A stretch of 43,082 nucleotides of DNA from Chlorobiota bacterium. GTDB lineage: Bacteria > Bacteroidota > Bacteroidia > Bacteroidales > F082. The DNA is taken from contig JAADID010000060.1 of assembly GCA_013151505.1 (NCBI GenBank), positions 1 through 43,082 of the forward strand, read 5' to 3'. Position numbers and translations under genes: made by a program. Each line of letters opens with the position of its first letter. Position 1 is the stretch's first letter. Positions 29,498-39,219 of this stretch are shown one piece after another. The notes beneath the pieces were generated by a model, which was not told the origin of the DNA, ran no database searches, and saw only the letters and a program-made list of their open reading frames with translations.

Positions 29498-30580
29498 ATG
29501 ACAAAACCGGCATCAATCAGCATCAACGAAATCATCGGGAAACTCTCCGATGCCCTTGACAAAGAATACTTGAAAGGCTACTTCGGCATCCCTGATTCAA
29601 CTGAAAAAATTGAACTTTTTGAAACGGCCTTTGGTGTAAAACTTCCCGTTTCGTTTAAAACTTTCCTTCGTCATTTTGACGGTGGATTTATTCCTGACGG
29701 GAAAGCCGCCGGGCTGATTGCTTCCGGTGAATTTGAAGAAGCCGAATGGAACAGCTTCCGGTTCTTAAGCATTGACAAAATTATCAACGATTACGAAAGA
29801 CTTTACCTGGACGACTGGAAGCTTGCAGATGGTTTCAAAGGGTTTTACCCGTACATCCCTTTCGGAATGACTGCCGACGGGGAAAAGCTGGTGTTTGTGG
29901 ACAACAGCCTGCAGGAAACAGAGTCGAAGGTCTTCCTGGCGCTACACGACAGCCCTGCCTCCGGATGGTTTGTGGTAGCGGATAATTTCACGGAACTGCT
30001 GATCAACTTCTACAACACCGGCGGAGACCCCGGCCTGCTGGACTGTGATACAAAGGCAACGGCAGAAAACGCTTTGAAATTACTCGGCAGCAGGGAAGAA
30101 GAAAAAGAGGATCCCCGGGAAATCATCAAACGCACTACGGCTTACCTGGAACTTTTTCCCGACAATCCGGTCAAATACACGATCCGGGGAGATGCATACG
30201 GCGAGCTGAAACAGTACAAAAATGCCCAGGCCGATTTCAACAAAAGCCTCGACCTTGACCCAAAAATGGCGTTGGCTTACTATTGCCGCGGTTCCCTCCT
30301 GCTGTCGCTGAACCGCGCCCGGCAGGCGCTCATTGACCTCGATTCGGCACACCAGTTGGAGCCCGGTGACGCTTATTATCTGAATGGCAGGGCCGAAGCT
30401 TTTTTTGCATTAAAAAAGATGAAAAAAGCCCTGGCCGATTGTAACCGTGCCATTGAAATTGACAACCGTTACTTCAGCGCTTACTATCTTCGGCGGAAAA
30501 TATATACGACCCTGGGCGAAACTGAAAAAGCGGAAGCCGATGCGAGGGTGATTGAAGAATTGCTTGGGGAGGATGAGTAA
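29498..30580 (+). CDS. SMI1/KNR4 (SUKH) domain fused to TPR repeats
   Basis: IELFETAFGVKLPVSFKTFLRHFDGGFIPDG (SUKH-like) then TPRs NPVKYTIRGDAYGELKQYKNAQADFNKSLDLDPKMALAYYCRG. Confidence 0.85.
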   Translation: MTKPASISINEIIGKLSDALDKEYLKGYFGIPDSTEKIELFETAFGVKLPVSFKTFLRHFDGGFIPDGKAAGLIASGEFEEAEWNSFRFLSIDKIINDYERLYLDDWKLADGFKGFYPYIPFGMTADGEKLVFVDNSLQETESKVFLALHDSPASGWFVVADNFTELLINFYNTGGDPGLLDCDTKATAENALKLLGSREEEKEDPREIIKRTTAYLELFPDNPVKYTIRGDAYGELKQYKNAQADFNKSLDLDPKMALAYYCRGSLLLSLNRARQALIDLDSAHQLEPGDAYYLNGRAEAFFALKKMKKALADCNRAIEIDNRYFSAYYLRRKIYTTLGETEKAEADARVIEELLGEDE

Positions 30581-30714
30581 ATTAATAATGCTTATTTATA
30601 TCGCTTCAATATAAAGAGTATGGATAACAATTTATCTCAGATAATTCTCATTATAGCTTACATTAGCTATGTCTATTCAAACCATGAACAGCTCTAACCC
30701 AAAACCCATAGTTT

Positions 30715-33700
30715 ATGTTTAACCGGTTCCTGGCAGATTATCAGCCTGAAGACTTGGAGATGTATGAGGTACTCCTCGAGGATGCCTATGAAACTTACCC
30801 GTATTCAATTGTTTCGGTCCTGCAGGATTATGAAGAAAATGTAGTTGAAGAAGAATATGCCAAGGCATTCAAGCGATTTATTGATTTTTTTGAAATTACG
30901 GTGCAGTATTGTTCGAGTCTGCTTCTGAGCCTTGTTAAATACCGGAAAGTTGAGTTTAATGAAACTTTACAGCAGGTTGCCACCAAGATAGTTTCCAAGC
31001 CGTTGTCAACCGGCGACTGGATAAACGATATTTTCATTGTGCTGGTAAAGGAAGCCCATACACTGATCCCTGACGAACCCATTGTTTTGAGTCTGTACGA
31101 GCTTGTTACGGAACCAAAGGGAAACATTCTTCAGGGATGGGGTTCACGAAAAGGTGAAGAGTTCAAGGGTTTGGCATTTTTCCGCAATACATACCTCGGG
31201 CACGACACTTCGCTTGCCGACGAGATATACGCCGAAGGGCTTAAACTGATAGAACCGAGAATGTTCAGGATGCTGGAAGCGCTGGCACCGCTTGAGGATA
31301 TTACCACTTTCACGGTTGACAAAGTGCTGGACAACGAAAATATCCCCGGCAAGTTCACGGTAATTCCGTTAAAAAGCGCCGACATCAACAGGGCTGTACG
31401 TATTACATCCGACACTATTCTTGAAAAGGACAAATACTACCTCATCCACAGGAAAATCAAAAAGTTCGACCATTTTAAGGATGATGAAATAATCGGCATC
31501 ACTCCATTCATAATCTACCTCCCTCTGTCGGAAGACCACGAAGGAGAACGTACTACTTTCATTTTCCAGTCGGTACACAACAAAAACTTGCGAAGGATGA
31601 TTTACGTTTCGCCAAACCTGAAAGCCAAAAGGCGGGAAACAGAACTGTTCAAAGACTTGTTTGTTTCCTTTCTGCAGGATGTTCTGAGCAAGATAAATAT
31701 CGGCAAAAACTATAAGCTTGAAATTGCTTCAGGAAAAACATGGGAGGAATACACGGAACGGCTTTCGTCGCAAACTTCCCGTTTCCTGGGCCAGATGAAA
31801 GTTGAGAAATATGACCCGGCGCTTTACGTTGACAGGAAAGAGATAAGCGGGGCATGGGAGCATTTCAACACCCTCGATGACAAAAGGGCGTTTGTTTTGC
31901 TTGGAAATGCGGGCTCGGGCAAAACCAACCTCATCTGCAATTTTGCGGAAAGGCTGATGGAAAAAGGCGATCCTGTAATCACTTTCAACAGCAAGATATT
32001 TTCTCAGATCAGCATTGAAAAAAAACTCGGGCAGGTATTCGAAGACAAGAATGCGCCGGTTGCCGAATCGCTGAAAAAACTCAACGAAATGGCCCGGAAG
32101 AACAATAAAAAAGTTGTTTTCTTTTTCGATGCCCTTAACGAGTGTCTTACTTACAACAAAGACCCGCAAAGCAACGGGCCTGTGGAACTGTTGCACGCCA
32201 TTGACAACCTGCTGGTGAAAGATGAGTACGATTCCTTCAGGCTGATGTTTACCTGCCGCACATACACATGGGAAGAAGCGTTACGTTCGGAAGAAGACAC
32301 GCTGAACCTGCCCTTGTATTTTACTTCGGACGACATACCCGACAGTGAGCAAAGGGAGAATATTGCCCTGAAAGGTTTTTCAGATGAAGAATTTCTGCTT
32401 GCATATCCCAGATACATGCAGAAATACGGGCTTACCACTACCCCCGAAGCAATTATGGAGCCGCAGTATGCATTTACAAATTCGAGGTTGCATGACCCGA
32501 TGGTGCTGAAACTGGCAAGCCAGATATACGCCGGTGGTGCGCTGCCCGAAAGCGTTCAGCAATTTGATTCGGTAAAGTTGTTTGACGCAAGACTGGGCAA
32601 ACTGAACAGTGTAAAGGGCGGACAACAGCAGATAATGATACTGGAGGATTTTGCCGCGGAACTCCGTAACAGGAAAACCGATGCGTTGCCGATGCAATTG
32701 CTTTATGCAGCCTTCGACGATGCTGAACATGAGTTACACGGACTTGCCTCACAACTGTTCAGAGGCGAAACAATGGAATGGAAAAAAGCACCCATGGGGC
32801 TGTTTGACGAGGGCTTTCTGAGGGTGGAGAAAACCACGCTTAAAGAAGAATTGCGATTTACTTATGAACGGTTTCACGAGTATATGTATGCACGGATATT
32901 TGTGCAGGAAGAAACGGAGTTGTTAAGTTCGGAAAGCCTGCCGATACCCGTCGAATCTTTTGAGTCGGAATTGCGCGACATGAAAGGTTATGCCGTTATC
33001 AACGATGCTTTGCGGCATGCACTGGCGCTGGATTACAACCGTACCGGCGGCGATCCGTTCACCATTATCGGACTGGCAAACAGCGCAGTTTACGGTGCGG
33101 CACAACTTGTAATGAACACCTTGTCATCTCTTATTTCCGATAATTATGAAGCCGTATGCTCCATCATCGGGCAGTTGCTTGAATACCGGCTTGAGGAAAC
33201 AAAACCGCTTGCCGGAGAGTTTGAAAAGAAAGAGTTGCTGCTGGCACAGGGTAACAAGGGAAAAAAGAAGTTAACCAAAGATGAGATAAAAACGCTGAAC
33301 AAGGAGATTGAAGAACTACAGGAAAAACTTAAACCGGTTATCCAGGTCAGGAAAATAGCGATGCAGACCGTTTACGAAATATTCAAATCGCCGGTCTATG
33401 ATAAGAACCTTTACAGCGGCAGTAACTCCCCTTTCGAATTGTTGTTGAAAGCCATGTCGGACCCCATGGCTAAAGTGAGGGATAATGTTTCGCTGTATAT
33501 CTATTATATTTCCAAGTATGATGTGAATATCGGGATAACCATCCTCGACCACCTTTCGGGAAATATCCTTGACACATCGTTGCTGTCGCTGGTAAAAGGT
33601 TCAAAACGGAAAGAGTTCCAGCAGTCGTTTTTGGAGCCGGCAGGACGTATCAGCCTGCTGATGGTAATCGAGGCACTAATTGAAAGGAACGATTACGAAA

Positions 33701-34935
33701 TGAGCGACAGAATAAAAAGCACGTGGACGGCCATCATGAAAAAGCTGACGCTGAACCATGCGCTGGTAAAGATCGTCATGCCGTTCCTGAAGTTTTTCAT
33801 GAGGCGACAGGCAACCGTTCAGGTAGCTTATGTGAACAACGGCATCGAATATCTGAATTTCTGGGAAGCCATTCCCGAAGACGGCGCTGAAAACGACTGG
33901 CACCGTCGTAGCTTCACCAACATTATTCCATTTCTTAATCCTGATGAAGCCGGACTGGAACAACATTACGAAGCCATTAAAAAGGGTATTGACACCGGCG
34001 ATGCTTTCAGCTATTTCCTCATCGAAAGGGTGCTGGTGGCACAGGGTTGGGCCGGATGGGAAAGGATAAAGCCTATAATAGAGGAGGTTGTAAACAAGCC
34101 GCCTGACCAGCCGTGGCTTGATTACATGCAGATGTCGATGCTGTATGTTTTGTTCCATTCCATCGAGAAATCGGACGAGCCCAATGATGAGGCTTTCGAC
34201 ATTTTCGCCCGGCTTACCGAAGAATGGTCGGAGCGGTGCAAGGGATTGTTCTTTGCCCACAAAAACGACCAGGCAAACAAAGGGCTTCCTTACAAGCAAT
34301 ATCCGTTGAACTGGTACGGAGCGGCATACTGCAAACATTACGGCGACGGCGGGACACGCCCCGGCGACCCCTATCCGCTGCCGGTTTTCAGAAACCTGAT
34401 AGATAAGGCATTTGAGAAGAAAGACCGGGAACTACTGTATTATTGCATTGAGAACATTGCAACCATGGTAACGGATTTCGGCAAACCAAAAAGCGCCATT
34501 CAACTCTTCGATTACGTGATAAGTCTTTTTAAGCATGAAAGTGAGATACACGCATTCGATATACAAAAGACCGGCCGTGAGGAATACGAGCAGGACATCA
34601 GGTCATTCCTCCGGAATATGATAGGAACCATCAAAAGCTATTATCCGCGCGAGGTTGCTTATTTTATTCACCATAAACTTGCCCATTCCGATTTCCCCGG
34701 CATGGACAGTTTCAGGGAAGACCTGATGTCGTACAACCAGTCGCACGAAAGCATCGGTGACCTGCTTACACATAAGTTCGGGAACTTTATCATCTGGGGG
34801 CTGTTGCACGACAAGGCGGTGGGCAGGTTTTTCATGGACGGCTTCAGGATTGGCGGTGAAGTGAAAGACTATTACAGTTGGTTCGACGGCATTGTAAGGA
34901 TTGCGTTCAACCGGTTGTTTGGAATTAAAGTTTGA
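30715..34935 (+). CDS. Large STAND/NACHT-type P-loop NTPase with candidate N-terminal HEPN motif and helical C-terminus
   Basis: Walker A GNAGSGKT (31903-31926), Walker B VVFFFDALNE (32113-32142), N-terminal FFRNTYLGHD (Rx5H, 31183-31203), long helical C-terminal region. Confidence 0.85.
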   Translation: MFNRFLADYQPEDLEMYEVLLEDAYETYPYSIVSVLQDYEENVVEEEYAKAFKRFIDFFEITVQYCSSLLLSLVKYRKVEFNETLQQVATKIVSKPLSTGDWINDIFIVLVKEAHTLIPDEPIVLSLYELVTEPKGNILQGWGSRKGEEFKGLAFFRNTYLGHDTSLADEIYAEGLKLIEPRMFRMLEALAPLEDITTFTVDKVLDNENIPGKFTVIPLKSADINRAVRITSDTILEKDKYYLIHRKIKKFDHFKDDEIIGITPFIIYLPLSEDHEGERTTFIFQSVHNKNLRRMIYVSPNLKAKRRETELFKDLFVSFLQDVLSKINIGKNYKLEIASGKTWEEYTERLSSQTSRFLGQMKVEKYDPALYVDRKEISGAWEHFNTLDDKRAFVLLGNAGSGKTNLICNFAERLMEKGDPVITFNSKIFSQISIEKKLGQVFEDKNAPVAESLKKLNEMARKNNKKVVFFFDALNECLTYNKDPQSNGPVELLHAIDNLLVKDEYDSFRLMFTCRTYTWEEALRSEEDTLNLPLYFTSDDIPDSEQRENIALKGFSDEEFLLAYPRYMQKYGLTTTPEAIMEPQYAFTNSRLHDPMVLKLASQIYAGGALPESVQQFDSVKLFDARLGKLNSVKGGQQQIMILEDFAAELRNRKTDALPMQLLYAAFDDAEHELHGLASQLFRGETMEWKKAPMGLFDEGFLRVEKTTLKEELRFTYERFHEYMYARIFVQEETELLSSESLPIPVESFESELRDMKGYAVINDALRHALALDYNRTGGDPFTIIGLANSAVYGAAQLVMNTLSSLISDNYEAVCSIIGQLLEYRLEETKPLAGEFEKKELLLAQGNKGKKKLTKDEIKTLNKEIEELQEKLKPVIQVRKIAMQTVYEIFKSPVYDKNLYSGSNSPFELLLKAMSDPMAKVRDNVSLYIYYISKYDVNIGITILDHLSGNILDTSLLSLVKGSKRKEFQQSFLEPAGRISLLMVIEALIERNDYEMSDRIKSTWTAIMKKLTLNHALVKIVMPFLKFFMRRQATVQVAYVNNGIEYLNFWEAIPEDGAENDWHRRSFTNIIPFLNPDEAGLEQHYEAIKKGIDTGDAFSYFLIERVLVAQGWAGWERIKPIIEEVVNKPPDQPWLDYMQMSMLYVLFHSIEKSDEPNDEAFDIFARLTEEWSERCKGLFFAHKNDQANKGLPYKQYPLNWYGAAYCKHYGDGGTRPGDPYPLPVFRNLIDKAFEKKDRELLYYCIENIATMVTDFGKPKSAIQLFDYVISLFKHESEIHAFDIQKTGREEYEQDIRSFLRNMIGTIKSYYPREVAYFIHHKLAHSDFPGMDSFREDLMSYNQSHESIGDLLTHKFGNFIIWGLLHDKAVGRFFMDGFRIGGEVKDYYSWFDGIVRIAFNRLFGIKV

Positions 34936-35022
34936 TTTGATAAAATAAACGAAAATTCACGACTTGGATTCGTGCATTTGCACCTAAAAACAACAGGATT
35001 TGAAAGCGACAAGAAAGATTTA

Positions 35023-35880
35023 ATGATGAAGAAAGTCATGTGGGTAATTTTACTATTGTTTCTTACTATCCTTATATTAGGATTGGTTTTTATTCCTTTA
35101 AATTTTATATCGAATAGTAATGAAAATATCAATAATTCTGGCCATTTACAAATTATTGCCCACAGGGGGGCTTCCGGTGTGGCTCCGGAAAATACTTTTC
35201 CGGCGTTTGATTCAGCGATAGCTGAAAACGCGGATTTTATTGAACTCGATATTCATCTCAGTAAAGACAATAAGGTGATTGTGATGCATGATTATACCGT
35301 TGACAGGACGACTAACGGTACCGGAAGTATTTCAGAATTAACTTCGGGCTATATAAAATCATTGGATGCCGGAAAATGGTTTAGTGATGATTTCACCGGC
35401 ACGCGGGTTCCGTTTCTTGATGAGGTTATTAAACAGGTGGACGGGCAAACAAAACTGCTGATTGAGATAAAAGAAAAAAGAGAAGCCAATACCGGAATTG
35501 AGAAAGAGGTGGTTAAACTGATTGAAAAATACGGAGCCGAAAGCTGGTGTGTCATACAATCATTCAATGATGAAAGCCTGAAAAAAATTCACGAAACCAA
35601 TCCGAAAATTGAGCTGCATAAACTGTTTTTCGTAAAGTTTAGACTGCTGCCTTATGTTTTTGATGGAAAATTCACTTATTTCGATTTTAAAAAGTATGAA
35701 TACATCAGTGCTTTTAATATTCATCGTCTGTTTGCGGAAGATGAATTCCTCGAAAAAATTCATGCCAATGGAAAAAAGGTGAATGCCTGGGGATGTGGTA
35801 GCCGGGGTTCGTGTAAACAGGAAAAAATGAAGCTCTGGAATGGGGTTATCACTAATTTTCCGGGAGATTATTCGAAATAA
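35023..35880 (+). CDS. Glycerophosphodiester phosphodiesterase family protein
   Basis: IIAHRGASGVAPENTFPAFDSAIAENADFIELDIHLSKDNKVIVMHDYTVDRTTNGTG; N-terminal TM anchor. Confidence 0.93.
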   Translation: MMKKVMWVILLLFLTILILGLVFIPLNFISNSNENINNSGHLQIIAHRGASGVAPENTFPAFDSAIAENADFIELDIHLSKDNKVIVMHDYTVDRTTNGTGSISELTSGYIKSLDAGKWFSDDFTGTRVPFLDEVIKQVDGQTKLLIEIKEKREANTGIEKEVVKLIEKYGAESWCVIQSFNDESLKKIHETNPKIELHKLFFVKFRLLPYVFDGKFTYFDFKKYEYISAFNIHRLFAEDEFLEKIHANGKKVNAWGCGSRGSCKQEKMKLWNGVITNFPGDYSK

Positions 35881-35889
35881 TAATTTCCA

Positions 35890-36235
35890 TAATAAATAGA
35901 TTTTCCGTTGTTCCAGGCTGCATATTGGATACTCTTTCCAAATTCGGGATGCGGTGGGATGTAAGATAATCAGCTTTTACAAAACCTCTTTTTCCTGTTA
36001 TAATCAAACGGTATCCACTCGATCTGGATATAATTCGCCGGGAAAATGGTGTCGCCTTTTTGTACTTTTCCCAACACTGCCGAGTGTGCGTTCGGACCTT
36101 CCCTTACATTCAGTGTGGCACTTTTAACCGTATAAATTAAAGTTGTGTCGCTGCATCTGCTGAAAAAGCTGCATGAGCTACTAATTTTATCATCAATAAA
36201 AATAAGGGTAAAACCAGGTAAGTTCGCTTTATCAT
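35890..36235 (-). pseudogene. Decayed secreted SH3b-domain protein
   Basis: Minus strand: signal peptide MIKRTYLVLPLFLLMIKLVAHAAFSADA, then in a shifted frame TTLIYTVKSATLNVREGPNAHSAVLGKVQKGDTIFPANYIQIEWIPFDYNRKKR, then a further shift to VKADYLTSHRIPNLERVSN. Confidence 0.6.
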
Positions 36236-36261
36236 AATTTTTTTTGTCCCTGTTTCGATTA

Positions 36262-38982
36262 TCAACCCCCGTATTTAAATCCCAGTCCTGAAGTTTGTTT
36301 TAACTTGCCAACTTTAAACTCTTCCACATCTTCCAACAGCAAAGTGCCAATGGCTGCCGGGGTTCTTTTTTCTTTGGGCAAAGCAGCCATGCGCAATTCC
36401 TGGTTGCGGTGGGCCTTTTCCACCATCTTCCTGACCGAGCGGGCGTTGCCGAAAAACTTGTCGCGGTTGGCGTACAAGGCCGACAAATAGGTTTTGATGT
36501 ATGCTTCGGCCTTTGCATCGGGTTTCAGCGAGCGCTCGGCAAACATGTTTAAGGCGATGGTATAAAGTTCGTCTTCCGAAAAATCTTCAAATTGAAAGTG
36601 ATGGTCAAAACGGGATTTCAGTCCGGGATTGGATTCGAGGAAGGCTTCCATATTTTTCGGGTAACCGGCTACGATCAGCCCGAACTCCTTTCGCTTGTCT
36701 TCCATTTGTTTGATGAGGGTAGCCACGGCCTTTTTTCCGAAGCCGTCGTTCCGGCCTTCCGTCAGGGCATAAGCTTCGTCAATAAATAAAATTCCTCCCT
36801 GTGCTTCCCGGATCAGTTCCGTGGTTTTAATAGCCGTTTGCCCCAAGTATCCGGCAATAAGGTCACTGCCGTCGGCATCAATCAGATGACCTCTTTCAAG
36901 CAAACCGAGGGCTTTGTAAAACTTGCCCAAAATCCGGGCAACGGTTGTTTTCCCCGTGCCGGGGTTGCCTGTAAATACGCTGTGCATCGAAAAAATCTTC
37001 AGCAGGTCGCGACCCATTTCATGATAATACTTTGCGAGTCTGACCAGTTCGTTCATTTCCATTTTAATGCTTTCAAGTCCTGTCAGTTTATCCAGCTCAG
37101 TTTGCGCCTCTTTCAGCAGTTCGTGGTCAATGGGCAGCTTAAGTGTTTTTTTATTTTTTAAAACAGTTACCTCTTCAATATCGTCTTTGGTGATTTCCGA
37201 CAGTTGCCGCTTTGTCAGGTTGTCGGGATCGCCGTTTTTCATCAGCCGGATTCCCAGGTTCATTTTGGCCTCACCAACAAGGGCGTTGGCAAACCGGGCA
37301 TTGCCGAAAGTCCTGTCCCGTTTCCGGTAAGCATCCGTAAGCAGTTTCTCGATCTCCTTTTTGGCTTTGGCCGAAAAATAAACGTCCCGCTTTTCTGCGG
37401 AGTATTCGGCAATCTGAAGCAGCTCTTCCGGGGTGTAATCGTCAAAGTGAAAATAATTTCTGAAGCGGGATTTCAATCCGGGATTGGAATTCAAAAAAGC
37501 TTCCATTTCTTTCGGATATCCGGCAACCATGATGGCAATGTCACCTTCACCGTCACTCATTTCGGTAAGCAGGGCGGCCACGGCTTCAGGGCCGAAATCG
37601 TTTCCGCCGTCCGCTTTGAAAAGCATGTAAGCTTCATCTATGAACAAGATGCCGCCCCGGGCTTTTTCGATGGCTTTTTTGGTTTCGTCGCCTGTTTGAC
37701 GGACAAATCCGGAAATCAGGTCGTTGGCTTCAACAGCGTGGACGTGGCCTTTTGACAACAAGCCGATGGCGTGGTAAATTTTTCCCAGCATTTTGACGAC
37801 GGTTGTCTTCCCTGTTCCGGGATTTCCGGTAAAAACAGCGTGCAGCGAAAGTTCATCTTCTTCTTCAAAACCTTTTTCCTCGCGTAATTGCAGAAAGCTC
37901 AAATAATCAACGTATTCCCTGATCTTCGATTTAACGTTTTCAAGGCCGATCAGTTGATCCAGTTCCGAAAGTATTTCCGTCAGCGGGCGGTCGTCAATTT
38001 CTATTTCAGGAGCTTGCTCCTCATCCTTTTTTGATTCCGTTTCAGCTTCTTCAGATTTCTTTTCACTGCTTTCTTCGGGTTTTTCCGAAACTGCATCCGT
38101 CAGTCCGGGCTGGAATTGCGAAAGCACATCCTCGTTCAACAAGGCTTCATAATCACTAAGTCGTTCCACGAATCCTTTGCCGATGCTGAACGGAACAACC
38201 CCTACAACCACATCCATAAAAATCACTTCCATGGTATAGTTGTCTTCAATCCAGGAACCCGGATTTTTTCCGCCCCATCCTGCGCTAATCGTGAAGGTTT
38301 CGCCATAGTCGTTTTCGGGAGTAACCAGCGTTAAACTATCGCTGGAACCAATCAACACGCCGGTGTCGTCGTAAATGTTGAAAAAAAGTTCACAAAGCCA
38401 TTCTTCCTCCAGTTTGTTGTCAAACCGCAGTTCACCCATGATGCAGCGGGTTTGGGCCACATCGAATTTTTTATAATAAACCCGTTCACCAATTTCCAAA
38501 TCACCTTGCGGAGCTTCGTATGTCCGAAGCGCTATAGCAGTAAAATACGGATTTTCGGTAGCCGTCACCAGGCCGTGGTCTTCGACATAAAATTCGGCCG
38601 TGCCTTCCAGCTTGCCATCAATATAAGCTTCCCAAACGTAATGGCCCCTGGTCCAGAATTTTCCTTTTGTATCGTTCCCGTATCCGTAATCAAAGACGAT
38701 GATGTTTTCGCCCGAAGAAACATCTATCATCTTTTTTTCCATGCAGAGCTCGGTGGTCTTTTTTTCATCCTCTATCCTGAAAGCCTTTACGCAAACCTCT
38801 GCCGTCCAGTCTTTTTCATCGAAAAATTTATTGTAAAAGGCGAGTTCAACACTCAGGTAGTTAATCTCGGAACGGTCGAAAACCGTTCTGAATTTTTTCA
38901 CATTTCCAACAACCCTGTCCCACAAATAAGGCCGAAGACTTTTGAACTTGTAGTGTTTTTCACTCTTGCTTTTTCCGAACAT
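36262..38982 (-). CDS. CbxX/CfqX (SpoVK-like) double AAA+ ATPase with N-terminal beta-rich repeats
   Basis: Two FTGNPGTGKTTV Walker A and two GGILFIDEAY Walker B motifs; acidic linker; N-terminal duplicated beta region. Confidence 0.9.
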   Translation of the reverse strand: MFGKSKSEKHYKFKSLRPYLWDRVVGNVKKFRTVFDRSEINYLSVELAFYNKFFDEKDWTAEVCVKAFRIEDEKKTTELCMEKKMIDVSSGENIIVFDYGYGNDTKGKFWTRGHYVWEAYIDGKLEGTAEFYVEDHGLVTATENPYFTAIALRTYEAPQGDLEIGERVYYKKFDVAQTRCIMGELRFDNKLEEEWLCELFFNIYDDTGVLIGSSDSLTLVTPENDYGETFTISAGWGGKNPGSWIEDNYTMEVIFMDVVVGVVPFSIGKGFVERLSDYEALLNEDVLSQFQPGLTDAVSEKPEESSEKKSEEAETESKKDEEQAPEIEIDDRPLTEILSELDQLIGLENVKSKIREYVDYLSFLQLREEKGFEEEDELSLHAVFTGNPGTGKTTVVKMLGKIYHAIGLLSKGHVHAVEANDLISGFVRQTGDETKKAIEKARGGILFIDEAYMLFKADGGNDFGPEAVAALLTEMSDGEGDIAIMVAGYPKEMEAFLNSNPGLKSRFRNYFHFDDYTPEELLQIAEYSAEKRDVYFSAKAKKEIEKLLTDAYRKRDRTFGNARFANALVGEAKMNLGIRLMKNGDPDNLTKRQLSEITKDDIEEVTVLKNKKTLKLPIDHELLKEAQTELDKLTGLESIKMEMNELVRLAKYYHEMGRDLLKIFSMHSVFTGNPGTGKTTVARILGKFYKALGLLERGHLIDADGSDLIAGYLGQTAIKTTELIREAQGGILFIDEAYALTEGRNDGFGKKAVATLIKQMEDKRKEFGLIVAGYPKNMEAFLESNPGLKSRFDHHFQFEDFSEDELYTIALNMFAERSLKPDAKAEAYIKTYLSALYANRDKFFGNARSVRKMVEKAHRNQELRMAALPKEKRTPAAIGTLLLEDVEEFKVGKLKQTSGLGFKYGG

Positions 38983-39013
38983 TAACCTGGTTTTTTAAGA
39001 TTTAAAGCCTAAA

Positions 39014-39021
39014 CAAATGTA
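39014..39021 (-). promoter_or_regulatory. -7 element TACATTTG for the AAA+ gene
   Basis: Minus-strand TAnnTTTG match 31 nt upstream of ATG. Confidence 0.4.
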
Positions 39022-39165
39022 ATGATTGATTGTCAACATTCGTAAAACGGGCGGCTATTTTTAGACAATCTAAATGTCGCAGCCTGCAAAAGAAATTGAA
39101 ATCTGCACATCAAAATAAGGAATGATGTCAGAAATATTGTGTTTTCATCTTTGCCCGATGGTTAT

Positions 39166-39173
39166 TATATTTG
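39166..39173 (+). promoter_or_regulatory. -7 element TATATTTG upstream of the alcohol dehydrogenase
   Basis: TAnnTTTG match 46 nt before ATG 39220. Confidence 0.4.
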
Positions 39174-39219
39174 CTGACAATCCAATCCGATTTTTTTGAT
39201 TAAAAAAACCAAAAACACG

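Noticed and set aside
33676-34338. 220-aa minus-strand ORF inside the STAND gene
   Set aside because: Shadow ORF; plus strand encodes a continuous 1406-aa protein.
37204-37755. 183-aa plus-strand ORF opposite the AAA+ gene
   Set aside because: Antisense to canonical AAA+ motifs on the minus strand.
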